Below are positions 23,931 to 31,789 of a stretch of DNA of 39,151 nt, in pieces. Each line of letters starts with the position of its first letter. Position 1 is the stretch's first letter. Origin of the DNA: Hyphomonas sp. (lineage in GTDB: Bacteria > Pseudomonadota > Alphaproteobacteria > Caulobacterales > Hyphomonadaceae); contig PACZ01000053.1 in NCBI GenBank assembly GCA_002700305.1, positions 59,593 to 98,743 of the forward strand, read 5' to 3'. A program made the translations under genes and the position numbers. The notes below the pieces were generated by a model. The model saw only the letters and a program-made list of their open reading frames with translations. It was not told where the DNA came from and ran no database searches.

Positions 23931-24164
23931 TCAATCCTCAAGGCCGCCCAGAAGTTCATCATCATCGCCGGCTGCGGAATCCTCGGCCTCCTCGCGGGGC
24001 GGCAGGGTCGGCAGGGACGAGCTGTCTCCTTCAGGCAGTTCGGCCTCAACATCCTGCGGGTCACCCCACAGCGGGTCCGGACGCTTCAGGTCTCCCGTCA
24101 GGCCACAGGCCGGTAGGATCAGGCTACCAAGGATAAGGGCGGCAACAGCCAGGGGGCGTTTCAT
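23931..24164 (-). CDS. LptM/YifL-like lipoprotein
   Basis: 77 residues from ATG 24164. Lipobox LPAC with the mature protein starting CGLTGDLKRPDPLWG, which fits the CGxKGPLxxP-type start of LptM (YifL), a lipoprotein that helps mature the LptD/LptE lipopolysaccharide translocon in E. coli. The remainder is an acidic, low-complexity tail rich in Glu, Asp and Pro. It lies 8 bases after argH and 4 bases before another lipoprotein. In many proteobacteria an LptM-type gene sits between argH or similar genes and lysA or dapF. The call rests on the short N-terminal motif and position, so the family assignment is good but not certain. Confidence 0.75.
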   Translation of the reverse strand: MKRPLAVAALILGSLILPACGLTGDLKRPDPLWGDPQDVEAELPEGDSSSLPTLPPREEAEDSAAGDDDELLGGLED

Positions 24165-24172
24165 GCGGCGGG

Positions 24173-25576
24173 TCACTCCAGTCCAAGTCTCTGCTTCCAC
24201 TGTGCCACCTGTTCGGCAACACGAACAGGGCTTGTGCCACCATATGATGTCCGAGATGAGGCAGAAGCTTCAACCGTCAGGACATCAAAAACACCTTCGG
24301 TGATGTCCTTGTGAACAGATTGCATGTCCTCCAGCGCCAGATCGGACAGATCGACGCCCTTCCCTTCTGCCAAGGCCACCAGCGATCCGGTCACGTGATG
24401 CGCCTCACGGAATGGCAGGCCGAGCTCCCGGACCAGCCAGTCGGCGAGGTCGGTCGCCGTCGAAAAACCCTTGGCGGCCGCCGCGCGCATATTGTCCGGC
24501 TTGAATATCATCGTCTCGACCATGCCGGTCATGGCGCGGACGCAGAGATCGAACGTGTCGAAGGCTTCGAAGGTCAGGCGTTTGTCGTCCTGGAGGTCCT
24601 TGGCATAAGCCAGCGGCAGCGCCTTCACGGCGCCTTGCAGACCGGAATAAAAGCCGGTGATCAGTGCCGCCTTGGCCCGGACAAGCTCAGCGGCATCCGG
24701 ATTGCGCTTCTGCGGCATGATCGAGGAACCGGTCGACCATTGGTCGGTCAGCTGGGCAAAAGCGAATTGCGCGCTGCTCCACAGCACGATCTCTTCGGCC
24801 AGGCGCGACAGATGCGTCGCCGCAATCGAGAGGGCGGCGAGCGCCTCCAGCGCGAAATCGCGGGCGGAGACAGCATCCAGCGAGTTTGCCATCGGACGGG
24901 CAAAGCCGAGCGCTTCGGCGGTCATGTCCCGGTCGATCTGGAACCCGGTCCCGGCGAGCGCGGCGGCACCCAGCGGGCACTCATTGAGACGGTTCGCGCA
25001 GTCTGACAGGCGGGTCCAGTCACGAGACGTCATCTCGACATAGGCCAGCAGGTGATGGCCGAGCGTCACCGGCTGGGCCGTCTGCAAATGGGTAAAGCCC
25101 GGCATGATCGTGCCGGCATGTTCTTCTGCGCGCCGGATGAGGGCGCCCTGCAGACCGCCGATCAGACGGGCCGAATGGTCCAGTGCCCGGCGGGTCCAGA
25201 GGCGGAAATCCGTCACCACCTGGTCATTCCGCGAGCGGGCCGTGTGCAGGCGGCCAGCCGGTTCCCCGACAATTTCCTTCAGCCGCGCCTCGACATTCAT
25301 GTGGATGTCTTCAAGCTCGCGCCGGAACGGGAAAGAGCCGTCGCGCAGCTCGTTCAGCACCTGGTCCAGCCCGGCCTGAATCGCCTCATTGTCATCGAAC
25401 GAGATGATGCCCATCTCCGCAAGCATGTCTGCATGGGCCCGGCTTCCGGCGATGTCTTCCTCAGCCATCCGCCGGTCAATATCGAGGGAGGCGTTGATTT
25501 CTTCCATTATGTCGGACGGGGTCGCGGCAAACCGTCCCCCCCACATCGTCTGGCCTTTGCCACCGGTCATTGGCAT
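24173..25576 (-). CDS. argH: Argininosuccinate lyase
   Basis: 467 residues. Splits argininosuccinate into arginine and fumarate, the last step of arginine synthesis. The fumarase/aspartase-superfamily signature [12 protein letters not shown] is present (near 280-291), as are [28 protein letters not shown] and the C-terminal [23 protein letters not shown]. The start at 25576 has AAGGGG five bases upstream; ATG 25570 is an alternative. It is first in a minus-strand operon of at least six genes, argH to mprF. The divergent tlpA-type gene begins only 32 bases away, so the two promoters must overlap each other or the facing coding sequence. Confidence 0.97.
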   Translation of the reverse strand: MPMTGGKGQTMWGGRFAATPSDIMEEINASLDIDRRMAEEDIAGSRAHADMLAEMGIISFDDNEAIQAGLDQVLNELRDGSFPFRRELEDIHMNVEARLKEIVGEPAGRLHTARSRNDQVVTDFRLWTRRALDHSARLIGGLQGALIRRAEEHAGTIMPGFTHLQTAQPVTLGHHLLAYVEMTSRDWTRLSDCANRLNECPLGAAALAGTGFQIDRDMTAEALGFARPMANSLDAVSARDFALEALAALSIAATHLSRLAEEIVLWSSAQFAFAQLTDQWSTGSSIMPQKRNPDAAELVRAKAALITGFYSGLQGAVKALPLAYAKDLQDDKRLTFEAFDTFDLCVRAMTGMVETMIFKPDNMRAAAAKGFSTATDLADWLVRELGLPFREAHHVTGSLVALAEGKGVDLSDLALEDMQSVHKDITEGVFDVLTVEASASSRTSYGGTSPVRVAEQVAQWKQRLGLE

Positions 25577-25608
25577 ACCCCTTCAACAAACTAACGGAAG
25601 GCGCAAAC

Positions 25609-26193
25609 ATGCGGCGCTACGCCATTCCCGGCCTCTTCTTGGTCGGTGTGATCGCAATTGTCTACGTGCTGATCAGCGCAGGCATCGGAAAACAGGATGA
25701 AAATCCACTGGCAAAGTACGCAACGGGCGGACTGGCCAAGCTGGATTTCGCATCGGCGGGGGATGCGGTCGCGCCTGCGCCCTTCTATACGGCAGATGGA
25801 TCGCCCCATACGCTGGACGAATTCCAGAGCAAGACCATCCTCGTGAACTTCTGGGCCACCTGGTGCGCGCCCTGCGAAAAGGAGATGCCGTCGCTCGGCG
25901 CCCTGCAGAAAGCGCGCGGCGGGGACGATTTCGAAGTCGTCGCCATCAGTGTCGATGCAGCTGAAGACAGGGACTATGCCGAGAAACGCCTCGGCCAGCT
26001 GGGCGCTGCCAACATCCCGTTCCGCATCGTGACTCCGGAACAGTACGAACTTGTCTATGACAGCGGCGTTCAGGGCTTTCCGACCAGCATTCTCTATGGC
26101 CCGGACGGCAAGGAAATCGCCCGGCTGGCCGGGGAAGCGGACTGGTCCTCATTCGAGGCCGTCGGCTTTATCGACCACCTACTCGAGCGTTGA
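25609..26193 (+). CDS. tlpA: TlpA-type membrane-anchored thioredoxin
   Basis: 194 residues from ATG 25609, preceded by GGAAGG; a TTG at 25570 is in frame but overlaps argH. An N-terminal signal-anchor (6-25) places the thioredoxin domain in the periplasm. The active site is WCAPC (Cys86, Cys89) in NFWATWCAPCEKEMPSL, and the cis-proline loop is GFPTSIL. TlpA-like proteins are thiol-disulfide reductases that keep apocytochromes or cytochrome oxidase copper sites reduced. Divergence from argH is a conserved alphaproteobacterial arrangement. The 3' end overlaps the convergent lipoprotein gene by 15 bases. Confidence 0.92.
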   Translation: MRRYAIPGLFLVGVIAIVYVLISAGIGKQDENPLAKYATGGLAKLDFASAGDAVAPAPFYTADGSPHTLDEFQSKTILVNFWATWCAPCEKEMPSLGALQKARGGDDFEVVAISVDAAEDRDYAEKRLGQLGAANIPFRIVTPEQYELVYDSGVQGFPTSILYGPDGKEIARLAGEADWSSFEAVGFIDHLLER

Positions 26194-26982
26194 GAGCTCC
26201 AGCCCGATCCGGCTGAGCTGGGACAGGAAAGTTGAAGGCGGGGCCGGTACGTCACCGGAGACGGGCCCTTCGGCAGGCCACATCAGGACCAGCATCTTCA
26301 GTTCCAGCTGCAACCCGCTGGCCTCTTCGGGATCGAGCTTGCCTGCCAGCTCCTGCGCCGTGACGGCGTAGCCCCAGGCTTTCTGGTAGGCGACCGGATT
26401 GTCGATCTCGTTCGAAAAGGTCACGCCTGACCGGTAGGCATTCTCACAGCGCTTCATCAGGAAGATGATGAGCTCGACCGTGTCGCCCCCGGCATTGGCC
26501 TGAAGTTCATCCACATTCGTCTCGACTGCCGCAACGGCCGTTTCGGTTTCCAGCGGTCCGGCGCCGTCTTCAAGTGCCTCTGCAGCAGCATCGAACAGGT
26601 CCGGATCGAGGCCTTTCTCGACCAGGCGGGACAGACCGCCCGGTTTGATGTCGCTGATCGCGAGCCGGAAATGCTCGGCCGCCGCATCCTTCTCCCCTGC
26701 CCGGCTGAGCGCTGCGCCCACCGCCGCCTCGCTGGCGATCATCGCCGCGCGCTGGTCGACGGGAACAAGCAGGGCCGGATCGAGCGGCGCGACCGCACCT
26801 TCGCCGCCTTCGCCTTCTCCCATCTCGCCGGCCATCCCGCTGGACTGTGCGGCGCCTGCCGGGCTGGCGATTGCGGTTTCACCAGCTTCCCCGCCCTCTC
26901 CGCCGCAGGCCGACAGGCCCGCCGTGCCGAGAAGGGCCGCCCCAAGGCCAAGCCGGATCCAGCGCTTCGGCGTATAATTCAT
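26179..26982 (-). CDS. Hypothetical lipoprotein
   Basis: 267 residues. Lipobox LSAC (Cys26) after a short cationic N-terminus (MNYTPKRWIRLGLGAALLG). A Gly/Glu-rich low-complexity linker follows (about 27-62, GEGGEGAV). The rest is helical: AAMIASEAAVGAALSRAGEKDAAAEHFRLAISD looks like a TPR-type hairpin, then acidic helices and LIIFLMKRCENAYRSGVTFSNEID and PVAYQKAWGYAVTAQELAGK. No named family recognised. The helical repeat style suggests a protein-binding envelope factor. The gene overlaps the tlpA 3' end, and 94 bases separate it from the upstream minus-strand nuclease gene. Those bases hold no clear terminator, so co-transcription with the nuclease is possible. Confidence 0.75.
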   Translation of the reverse strand: MNYTPKRWIRLGLGAALLGTAGLSACGGEGGEAGETAIASPAGAAQSSGMAGEMGEGEGGEGAVAPLDPALLVPVDQRAAMIASEAAVGAALSRAGEKDAAAEHFRLAISDIKPGGLSRLVEKGLDPDLFDAAAEALEDGAGPLETETAVAAVETNVDELQANAGGDTVELIIFLMKRCENAYRSGVTFSNEIDNPVAYQKAWGYAVTAQELAGKLDPEEASGLQLELKMLVLMWPAEGPVSGDVPAPPSTFLSQLSRIGLELSTLE

Positions 26983-27076
26983 CGGGAAAGCTCCATCCTG
27001 GTCTGGTCAGGCTGCAACCTAGGTGCCCCGCCCCCTGCCGGGCAAGCCATTTGCCGATTGCCGTGCAGGCGTCAGG

Positions 27077-27577
27077 TCAGGATCCGGTAATTGGTTGCAC
27101 GGTACGCCCCGTACACCATTCGGGCTTGGCAGCGCCGCCATCATAATCCCAACGCTTGTGAGTCCCGGCCGCCACGAGACGCGCGGCCAGGTCCTGCCCA
27201 TCAAGCGACAGGTCGACCACAAGCCGGCCATACCGGTCCGGGCCGTAATCATGGGAGATGGTGAGCACCCGGTCTCGCGTCAGCTCGCGCACCCGGGCCT
27301 TTGCCTGATAGCCCAACTCGCGCTCCCGCTCGCATTTTGCGCCGGAAACCCAGTCCAGCGGCCCAGTTTCAGGCGCATCCACGCCATGCAGGCGGAATTT
27401 GGTGCCATCTGCCAGACGCCCTGAATCGCCATCCGACCAGTAAACAGACGAGGTATCGAATGGCGCCTGGCCTGCCGGATCGACAGGTTCCCGTGAGACC
27501 ACAGCAACACCGAACGCAATGCCCGCAAGCACCACGAACGTGATCAACCATTCCTTGAGCCGGCCGCCCCGTCCCAT
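27077..27577 (-). CDS. Membrane-anchored thermonuclease (SNase) family protein
   Basis: 166 residues. An N-terminal signal-anchor (9-27, EWLITFVVLAGIAFGVAVV) is followed by one SNase domain in the periplasm. The catalytic set is complete by alignment to staphylococcal nuclease: Arg62 and Asp67 and Glu70 in FRLHGVDAPETG, and Arg118 in DRYGRLVVDL. The expected activity is calcium-dependent cleavage of DNA and RNA. Cys82 and the Cys in KPEWC may form a disulfide. ATG 27577 has GGGAGAGG upstream, but that site lies in the 3' arm of a stable hairpin (27584-27605), and a CtrA-type TTAA-N7-TTAA site sits at 27621-27635. It follows the rpmE terminator, so it has its own promoter. Confidence 0.9.
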   Translation of the reverse strand: MGRGGRLKEWLITFVVLAGIAFGVAVVSREPVDPAGQAPFDTSSVYWSDGDSGRLADGTKFRLHGVDAPETGPLDWVSGAKCERERELGYQAKARVRELTRDRVLTISHDYGPDRYGRLVVDLSLDGQDLAARLVAAGTHKRWDYDGGAAKPEWCTGRTVQPITGS

Positions 27578-27583
27578 GGGCCT

Positions 27584-27605
27584 CTCCCTGCGAATTTGCA
27601 GGGAG
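27584..27605 (-). promoter_or_regulatory. Leader hairpin covering the nuclease ribosome-binding site
   Basis: In the minus-strand RNA, CTCCCTGC (27605-27598) pairs perfectly with GCAGGGAG (27591-27584) around a 6-base loop AAATTC. The Shine-Dalgarno GGGAG is inside the 3' arm, 7 to 11 bases before the ATG at 27577. The folded leader would block ribosome access, suggesting control by melting, a factor or coupling. Confidence 0.5.
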
Positions 27606-27620
27606 GCTCGGCGTCAGCGC

Positions 27621-27635
27621 TTAAAGGAAGGTTAA
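27621..27635. promoter_or_regulatory. CtrA-type binding site (TTAA-N7-TTAA)
   Basis: TTAA (27621-27624), seven bases, TTAA (27632-27635): the exact consensus for the cell-cycle response regulator CtrA of Caulobacterales and relatives. It is centred 51 bp before the nuclease start, where it would overlap the -35 region of a promoter starting near the leader hairpin. By base composition far fewer than one perfect match is expected in a GC-rich window this size. The organism having CtrA is inferred from the lineage. Confidence 0.5.
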
Positions 27636-27651
27636 GCCCGCAAAGCCACTG

Positions 27652-27684
27652 CCAAAACAAAACCCCGGCCTTGCGGGCCGGGGC
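27652..27684 (-). terminator. Intrinsic terminator after rpmE
   Basis: Minus-strand stem CCCCGGCC/GGCCGGGG (27683-27676 with 27670-27663) with a short loop, followed on the minus strand by GGTTTTGTTTTGG. It lies about 36 bases past the rpmE stop and separates rpmE from the nuclease gene. Confidence 0.9.
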
Positions 27685-27719
27685 TGTTCGGGTCGCAACC
27701 TTGAAACGGTGCGGAAGGC

Positions 27720-27938
27720 TTAGACGAAGCCTTTGAACTTGTCTTTGAAGCGGGACACGCGGCCACCGCGGTCCATCAGCTTGCCGTCGCCGCCGGTCCA
27801 GGCCGGGTGCGATTTGGAGTCGATATCCAGCACGAGGCGGTCGCCTTCAGCGCCATAAGTGGAGCGCGTCTGGTACTCAGTGCCGTCCGTCATCACCACG
27901 GTGATGAAGTGATAGTCGGGATGACCTTCTTTTTTCAT
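27720..27938 (-). CDS. rpmE: 50S ribosomal protein L31
   Basis: 72 residues from ATG 27938; upstream extensions of the frame are not part of L31. [19 protein letters not shown], then [28 protein letters not shown], and the extended tail [16 protein letters not shown] are those of the alphaproteobacterial type. The four cysteines of zinc-binding L31 are absent (VVMTDG and DIDSKSHP where E. coli L31 has CxC and CSKC). This is the zinc-independent form, as is usual in the group. A strong terminator follows. It is divergent from the ABC exporter gene, a conserved neighbour in alphaproteobacteria. Confidence 0.95.
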   Translation of the reverse strand: MKKEGHPDYHFITVVMTDGTEYQTRSTYGAEGDRLVLDIDSKSHPAWTGGDGKLMDRGGRVSRFKDKFKGFV

Positions 27939-28043
27939 GGCTCGCGCCCTTCTGTGATCCGTTACCTGCGGGCCTTGTGGCCGCCGCGCTTCGCCATTAG
28001 GGGTGCGCGGGCGTGACTGCTGCCCGTTTTTCAGAAGTGGCGC

Positions 28044-28071
28044 GTGTAACTGAAGAAAAGCCCTTTCGCAA
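28044..28071 (-). promoter_or_regulatory. Possible rpmE promoter
   Basis: Minus strand TTGCGA (28071-28066) and TTACAC (28049-28044) with a 16-bp spacer give a fair -35/-10 pair about 106 bases before the rpmE ATG, leaving a leader long enough for autoregulation by L31. Pattern match only. Confidence 0.3.
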
Positions 28072-28115
28072 GGGGGCTTGCACCCGATTTCCACAGTGCT
28101 GCAGAGGCAGTCCGA

Positions 28116-29963
28116 ATGGCCGACACCGAATCCCAGGAAACCATAGACCGCCGTACGGCTGAACCGGGCGGCGGACAGGCCATCGACCGGCCCAAGGGGC
28201 GCAACCTGAAACCCCTGAAATTGCTGCTGCCTTATGCCGGACGGCATTGGCGGACTGTGGCGATTGCGCTGGTCTTTCTGGTGGGCGCAGCGGCCCTCAG
28301 CCTAACCTTGCCAATCCTGCTGGGCAAAGCGGCCGACAGCGGCCGTGAGGCAGGCGGCAACACGCAGAAACTTCTGGAACTGGTCGACAAATCCTTCTTC
28401 TGGGTGGCCGCCGCTGCCATCACCTCCGGCGTGCTGGGCGCGGTGCGCTTCTATTTCGTCTCGCGTTTCGGCGAGCGGATCGCGGCAGACCTGCGCCGGG
28501 ACCTTTATGCCCACCTCCTCACCCTCGGCCCGCGCTACCATGCGAAAATGCGCTCGGGCGAAGCGGTCTCGCGCCTGACCGCCGACATCACCCTGATCGA
28601 GCAGTTTCTCGGCACCTCCGCCTCCATGGCGACGCGGACGCTGATCACGACCTTTGGCGCACTGACGATGATGATGGTGGTGAACTGGAAGCTCGGCCTG
28701 ACGCTGCTGGCCATGCTGCCGGTGGCGATGCTGCCCGTGGTCGTCGTTGGCCGGGTAATCCGCACCATGTCAAACCGGGCCCAGTCGCGGCTGGCCGATG
28801 CCGGGGCGGAAGCCTCAGAAGCGCTGGACGCGATTGAGCTCGTACAGGCCTACAGCCGCGAAGACAGCCGCCTCGCCACCTTCACCGAAGCGGTGGAAGC
28901 AACCTTCGCCGCCGCCATGCGCCGGATCACGGCGCGCAGCCTGATGATCGTCATGGTCTCGGTGCTTCTGTTCGGCGGCTTTGTCTGCGTGCTGTGGCTC
29001 GGCGCCCGCGCCGTGGCCAAGGGCGAGATGAGCTTTGGTGACCTCTCCGCCATGGTGCTCTATGCGCTCTATGCCGGGTCCGGCTTTGGCATGCTGGCCG
29101 AAGTTTATGGCGAAGTGATGCGGGCGGCCGGCGCTGCCGACCGGGCCGCCGAAGTGCTGAACGCCGAGCCTGAGATCGCCCCGCCTGCCCTGCCCCGCCC
29201 GATGCCGGAGAAGATCACGGGCGCGCTGGCGTTTGATCATGTGACCTTTGCCTATGACGAGGCGACCAGTGGCGGCAAGCCGGTCTCGGCGCTGACGGAT
29301 TTCTCCCTTAATGTGAAGCCCGGCGAGTTCGTCGCGCTGGTCGGCCCGAGCGGCGCAGGCAAGACGACGGTCTTCCGCCTCGCCCTGCGCCTGTTCGATC
29401 CGCAGTCCGGCAGGGTCACTTTGGACGGCGTCCCGTCGGCGGAGGTCATGCCCGCGGACTGGCGGCACAATTTCGCCTATGCCCCGCAGGAATCCGCCCT
29501 GTTCACCGGCACGGCCGCTGAGAATATCGGTTTCGGCACGGATAATCCGGACGAAAAGCTCCTGGAGCATGCCGCCCGGATGGCCGAAGCGATGGAATTC
29601 CTGTCAGAGAAGGAAGGCCTCGCCACGCCGCTTGGCCAGAAGGGCCGCAGCCTGTCCGGCGGCCAGCGCCAGCGGATCGCGCTGGCCCGCGCGCTGGTGC
29701 GGGATGCGCCGGTCCTCCTGTTGGACGAGGCAACCTCGGCCCTCGACTCCGAGAGCGAAGCCGCCGTACGCCGCGCCATCGAAAATGCCTCCGAGGGCCG
29801 CACGACGCTCGTCATTGCGCACCGCCTGTCCACCGTACGTCGCGCCGACCGGATCGTCGTCATGGAGCACGGGCAGATCGTCGAGGAAGGCAGCCACGAG
29901 GAACTGGTCGCCAAAGGTGGGCTATACGCCCGCCTCGCCGAACTTCAGTTTGCGGAAGGCTGA
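28116..29963 (+). CDS. ABC exporter, MsbA-like half-transporter
   Basis: 615 residues: an N-terminal six-helix exporter domain (about 38-345) fused to one ATPase domain (about 370-610), working as a homodimer in the inner membrane. ATPase motifs: Walker [10 protein letters not shown] (near 409-417), Q-loop APQES, signature LSGGQRQR (near 512-519), Walker [13 protein letters not shown] and the switch His in IAHRLST. The TM domain has the coupling-helix pattern [13 protein letters not shown] and [18 protein letters not shown]. This is the ABCB/MsbA group (lipid A, lipids or drugs); the rpmE-linked alphaproteobacterial member has no settled substrate. The start at 28116 follows GCAGAGGCAGTCCGA. 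It ends just before a convergent small gene. Confidence 0.93.
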   Translation: MADTESQETIDRRTAEPGGGQAIDRPKGRNLKPLKLLLPYAGRHWRTVAIALVFLVGAAALSLTLPILLGKAADSGREAGGNTQKLLELVDKSFFWVAAAAITSGVLGAVRFYFVSRFGERIAADLRRDLYAHLLTLGPRYHAKMRSGEAVSRLTADITLIEQFLGTSASMATRTLITTFGALTMMMVVNWKLGLTLLAMLPVAMLPVVVVGRVIRTMSNRAQSRLADAGAEASEALDAIELVQAYSREDSRLATFTEAVEATFAAAMRRITARSLMIVMVSVLLFGGFVCVLWLGARAVAKGEMSFGDLSAMVLYALYAGSGFGMLAEVYGEVMRAAGAADRAAEVLNAEPEIAPPALPRPMPEKITGALAFDHVTFAYDEATSGGKPVSALTDFSLNVKPGEFVALVGPSGAGKTTVFRLALRLFDPQSGRVTLDGVPSAEVMPADWRHNFAYAPQESALFTGTAAENIGFGTDNPDEKLLEHAARMAEAMEFLSEKEGLATPLGQKGRSLSGGQRQRIALARALVRDAPVLLLDEATSALDSESEAAVRRAIENASEGRTTLVIAHRLSTVRRADRIVVMEHGQIVEEGSHEELVAKGGLYARLAELQFAEG

Positions 29964-29965
29964 GA

Positions 29966-30124
29966 TCAGCCGCGCTTCCATTTCTTGACCTTGCCATCCA
30001 CCGTGAAGGCGAAGGCAAGCGACAGGATCAATGGCACCCAGATCGGCAATTCGCCAAGCCCCGGCGCGCCGACCGCTTCGGCAATGTGATCATCCACACA
30101 CCACCACAAAAGCCACAACCACAT
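29966..30124 (-). CDS. 52-residue Trp-rich membrane protein
   Basis: Starts at ATG 30124, preceded by AAAAAAGGAGTGTCTGT, one of the best ribosome-binding sites in the window, which is the main support for it being real. The sequence begins MWLWLLWWCVDDH (six hydrophobic or Trp residues, then two acids), contains one clear membrane helix (about 27-43, PIWVPLILSLAFAFTV) and ends in a basic tail KVKKWKRG, giving a cytoplasmic C-terminus. No family recognised. It lies 75 bases after the monooxygenase start-side neighbour's stop region (30200) on the same strand and is convergent with the ABC exporter, 2 bases between stops. Function unknown. Confidence 0.6.
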   Translation of the reverse strand: MWLWLLWWCVDDHIAEAVGAPGLGELPIWVPLILSLAFAFTVDGKVKKWKRG

Positions 30125-30199
30125 ACAGACACTCCTTTTTTCTGTACGCCCCATACGGGTGACAGATAGGAAGCCTGCAGGCCTTTGTTTAGAGGCGGC

Positions 30200-31699
30200 T
30201 CATTCCGCGGCCTGAAGCGCCGGTTTCGGGGCAGCGGCATCAGCGGGCGTCGTGAACTGCATCACGCCATCCTCGATCGGCTCCTCGCGCAAATTCTTCC
30301 GGTCGGTGAAATAGCTCTGGTGCAGCTTCCACGGGGCTTCGGTGTGCTGGCGGGGGAACTGGTCCATCACGCGCTGGAAATAGCCGGACGAGAAATCCAC
30401 GAACGGTTCTGTCTCGTTCGGGAAGGCCGGCAGGTACGGCATGGCCGAGGTCGCGCCCTTCTGATCCATAAGATTGATCAGGCGGCAGACATATTCGCTG
30501 GTCAGGTCCGCCTTCAGCGTCCAGGACGCATTCGTGTAGCCGAACGTCACCGCGAGGTTGGGCATGTTGGAGAGCATCACGCCCTTGTAGTTCAGCAGCT
30601 TTCCGGGATCGACCTTCGTCCCGTCCAGCGAGACATCGACACCGTTCATGAAGACGAGGTTCAGCCCTGTCGCCGTCACCACAATGTCGGCTTCCAGCTC
30701 CTTGCCGGATTTGAGCCTGATCCCCTTCTCCGTGAAGGTTTCGATATGATCGGTCTCGACGCTGGCCTTTCCGGATTTCAGAACATTGAAAAGGTCCGAA
30801 TCCGGCACCAGGCACAGCCGCTGCTCCCATGGATTATAGTGCGGCGTGAAATGCTTCTCGACGTCATAGTCGGGTCCAAGTTCCTCGCGTACCATTTTGA
30901 GGAGGCGTTCCTTGGCCTGCTGCGGATTCTCGCGCGTCTTGCGGAAGAAGTATTGCTGGAAGGCGACGTTCCGCCAGCGGATCAGCGCATAGGCCCAGCT
31001 GTCCGGCAGAATGGCGCGCAGGAAGTTTGCAGCCTTGTCCACCGCCGGGCGGGAGACGACATAAGTCGGCGAGCGCTGCAGCATGGTCACATGCCCCGCT
31101 TTCTCCGCCATGGCCGGCACCAGCGTCATCGCCGTTGCGCCGGAGCCGATGATCACAACCTTCTTGCCGGAATAGTCGAGGTCTTCCGGCCAGTGCTGCG
31201 GGTGCACGAAGAGGCCTTTGTAATTTTCCTCGCCCGGGAAGTCCGGCCGGTAGCCTTCGTCGTAATTGTAGTAGCCGCCGCACATGAACAGGAACCGCGT
31301 CGTCAGTTCGCTGCGCAGGCCCGTTTTCGTGTCTTCCGCCGTGATGTGCCAGACCTGATCCGGGCTCGACCAGTCGGCTGCCACGATCTTCGTATCGAAC
31401 TGGATGTGCCGGGTGACGTCATACTCGTCCGCGGTTTCGCGAACATAGTTGCGGATCGACGGACCGTCGGCGATGGCCTTGGCCTCGGTCCAGGGTTTGA
31501 AGTTGAAGCCCAGCGTGTGCATGTCCGAATCCGAGCGGATACCCGGATAGCGGAACAGGTCCCACGTCCCGCCGATGGCGCTTCGCTGTTCGAAGATCCG
31601 ATAGGTCTTGCCGGGGCACTGCTTGCCGAGGTGAACGGCAGCGCCGATGCCTGAAAGGCCTGCGCCGATGATGAGAACGTCTGTATCTGGCTGTGTCAT
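30200..31699 (-). CDS. Flavin-containing (Baeyer-Villiger type) monooxygenase
   Basis: 499 residues from ATG 31699 (ATG 31708 is in frame). FAD- and NADPH-dependent oxygenase inserting oxygen next to carbonyls or oxidising sulfur or nitrogen. The FAD dinucleotide motif is GAGLSGIGAA (near 12-21), the NADP motif is GSGATAMTLVPAM (near 187-199), and the Baeyer-Villiger fingerprint lies between as YKGLFVHPQHWPEDLDY, in EthA style. GGTWDLFRYPGIRSDSDMHTLGF is also typical. EthA relatives act on ketones and activate thioamide drugs; the natural substrate here is unknown. A 14-bp palindrome at 31740-31753 upstream may be its operator. No ketone-metabolism gene is adjacent. Confidence 0.92.
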   Translation of the reverse strand: MTQPDTDVLIIGAGLSGIGAAVHLGKQCPGKTYRIFEQRSAIGGTWDLFRYPGIRSDSDMHTLGFNFKPWTEAKAIADGPSIRNYVRETADEYDVTRHIQFDTKIVAADWSSPDQVWHITAEDTKTGLRSELTTRFLFMCGGYYNYDEGYRPDFPGEENYKGLFVHPQHWPEDLDYSGKKVVIIGSGATAMTLVPAMAEKAGHVTMLQRSPTYVVSRPAVDKAANFLRAILPDSWAYALIRWRNVAFQQYFFRKTRENPQQAKERLLKMVREELGPDYDVEKHFTPHYNPWEQRLCLVPDSDLFNVLKSGKASVETDHIETFTEKGIRLKSGKELEADIVVTATGLNLVFMNGVDVSLDGTKVDPGKLLNYKGVMLSNMPNLAVTFGYTNASWTLKADLTSEYVCRLINLMDQKGATSAMPYLPAFPNETEPFVDFSSGYFQRVMDQFPRQHTEAPWKLHQSYFTDRKNLREEPIEDGVMQFTTPADAAAPKPALQAAE

Positions 31700-31739
31700 G
31701 GGACACATGATTACGTGTTTTTACGGATAAGGAAATAGG

Positions 31740-31753
31740 TGACGCGAGCGTCA
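31740..31753. promoter_or_regulatory. Perfect-arm palindrome upstream of the monooxygenase
   Basis: TGACGCGAGCGTCA has perfect 6-bp arms around GA, extending to 7 of 8 if flanking bases are included. It lies 41 bp before the monooxygenase start in a 90-bp gap and has the size of a TetR- or GntR-type operator. No regulator gene is next to it. Confidence 0.4.
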
Positions 31754-31789
31754 TCTATTAATTTCCGGGTCACCAGCCGGAAAAGGCGC

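Noticed and set aside
28055..28080. AAGCCC...GGGCTT hairpin before the ABC exporter as an attenuator
   Set aside because: The stem is interrupted and its T-run lies on the antisense side; with no second structure or leader peptide it is not enough to claim control.
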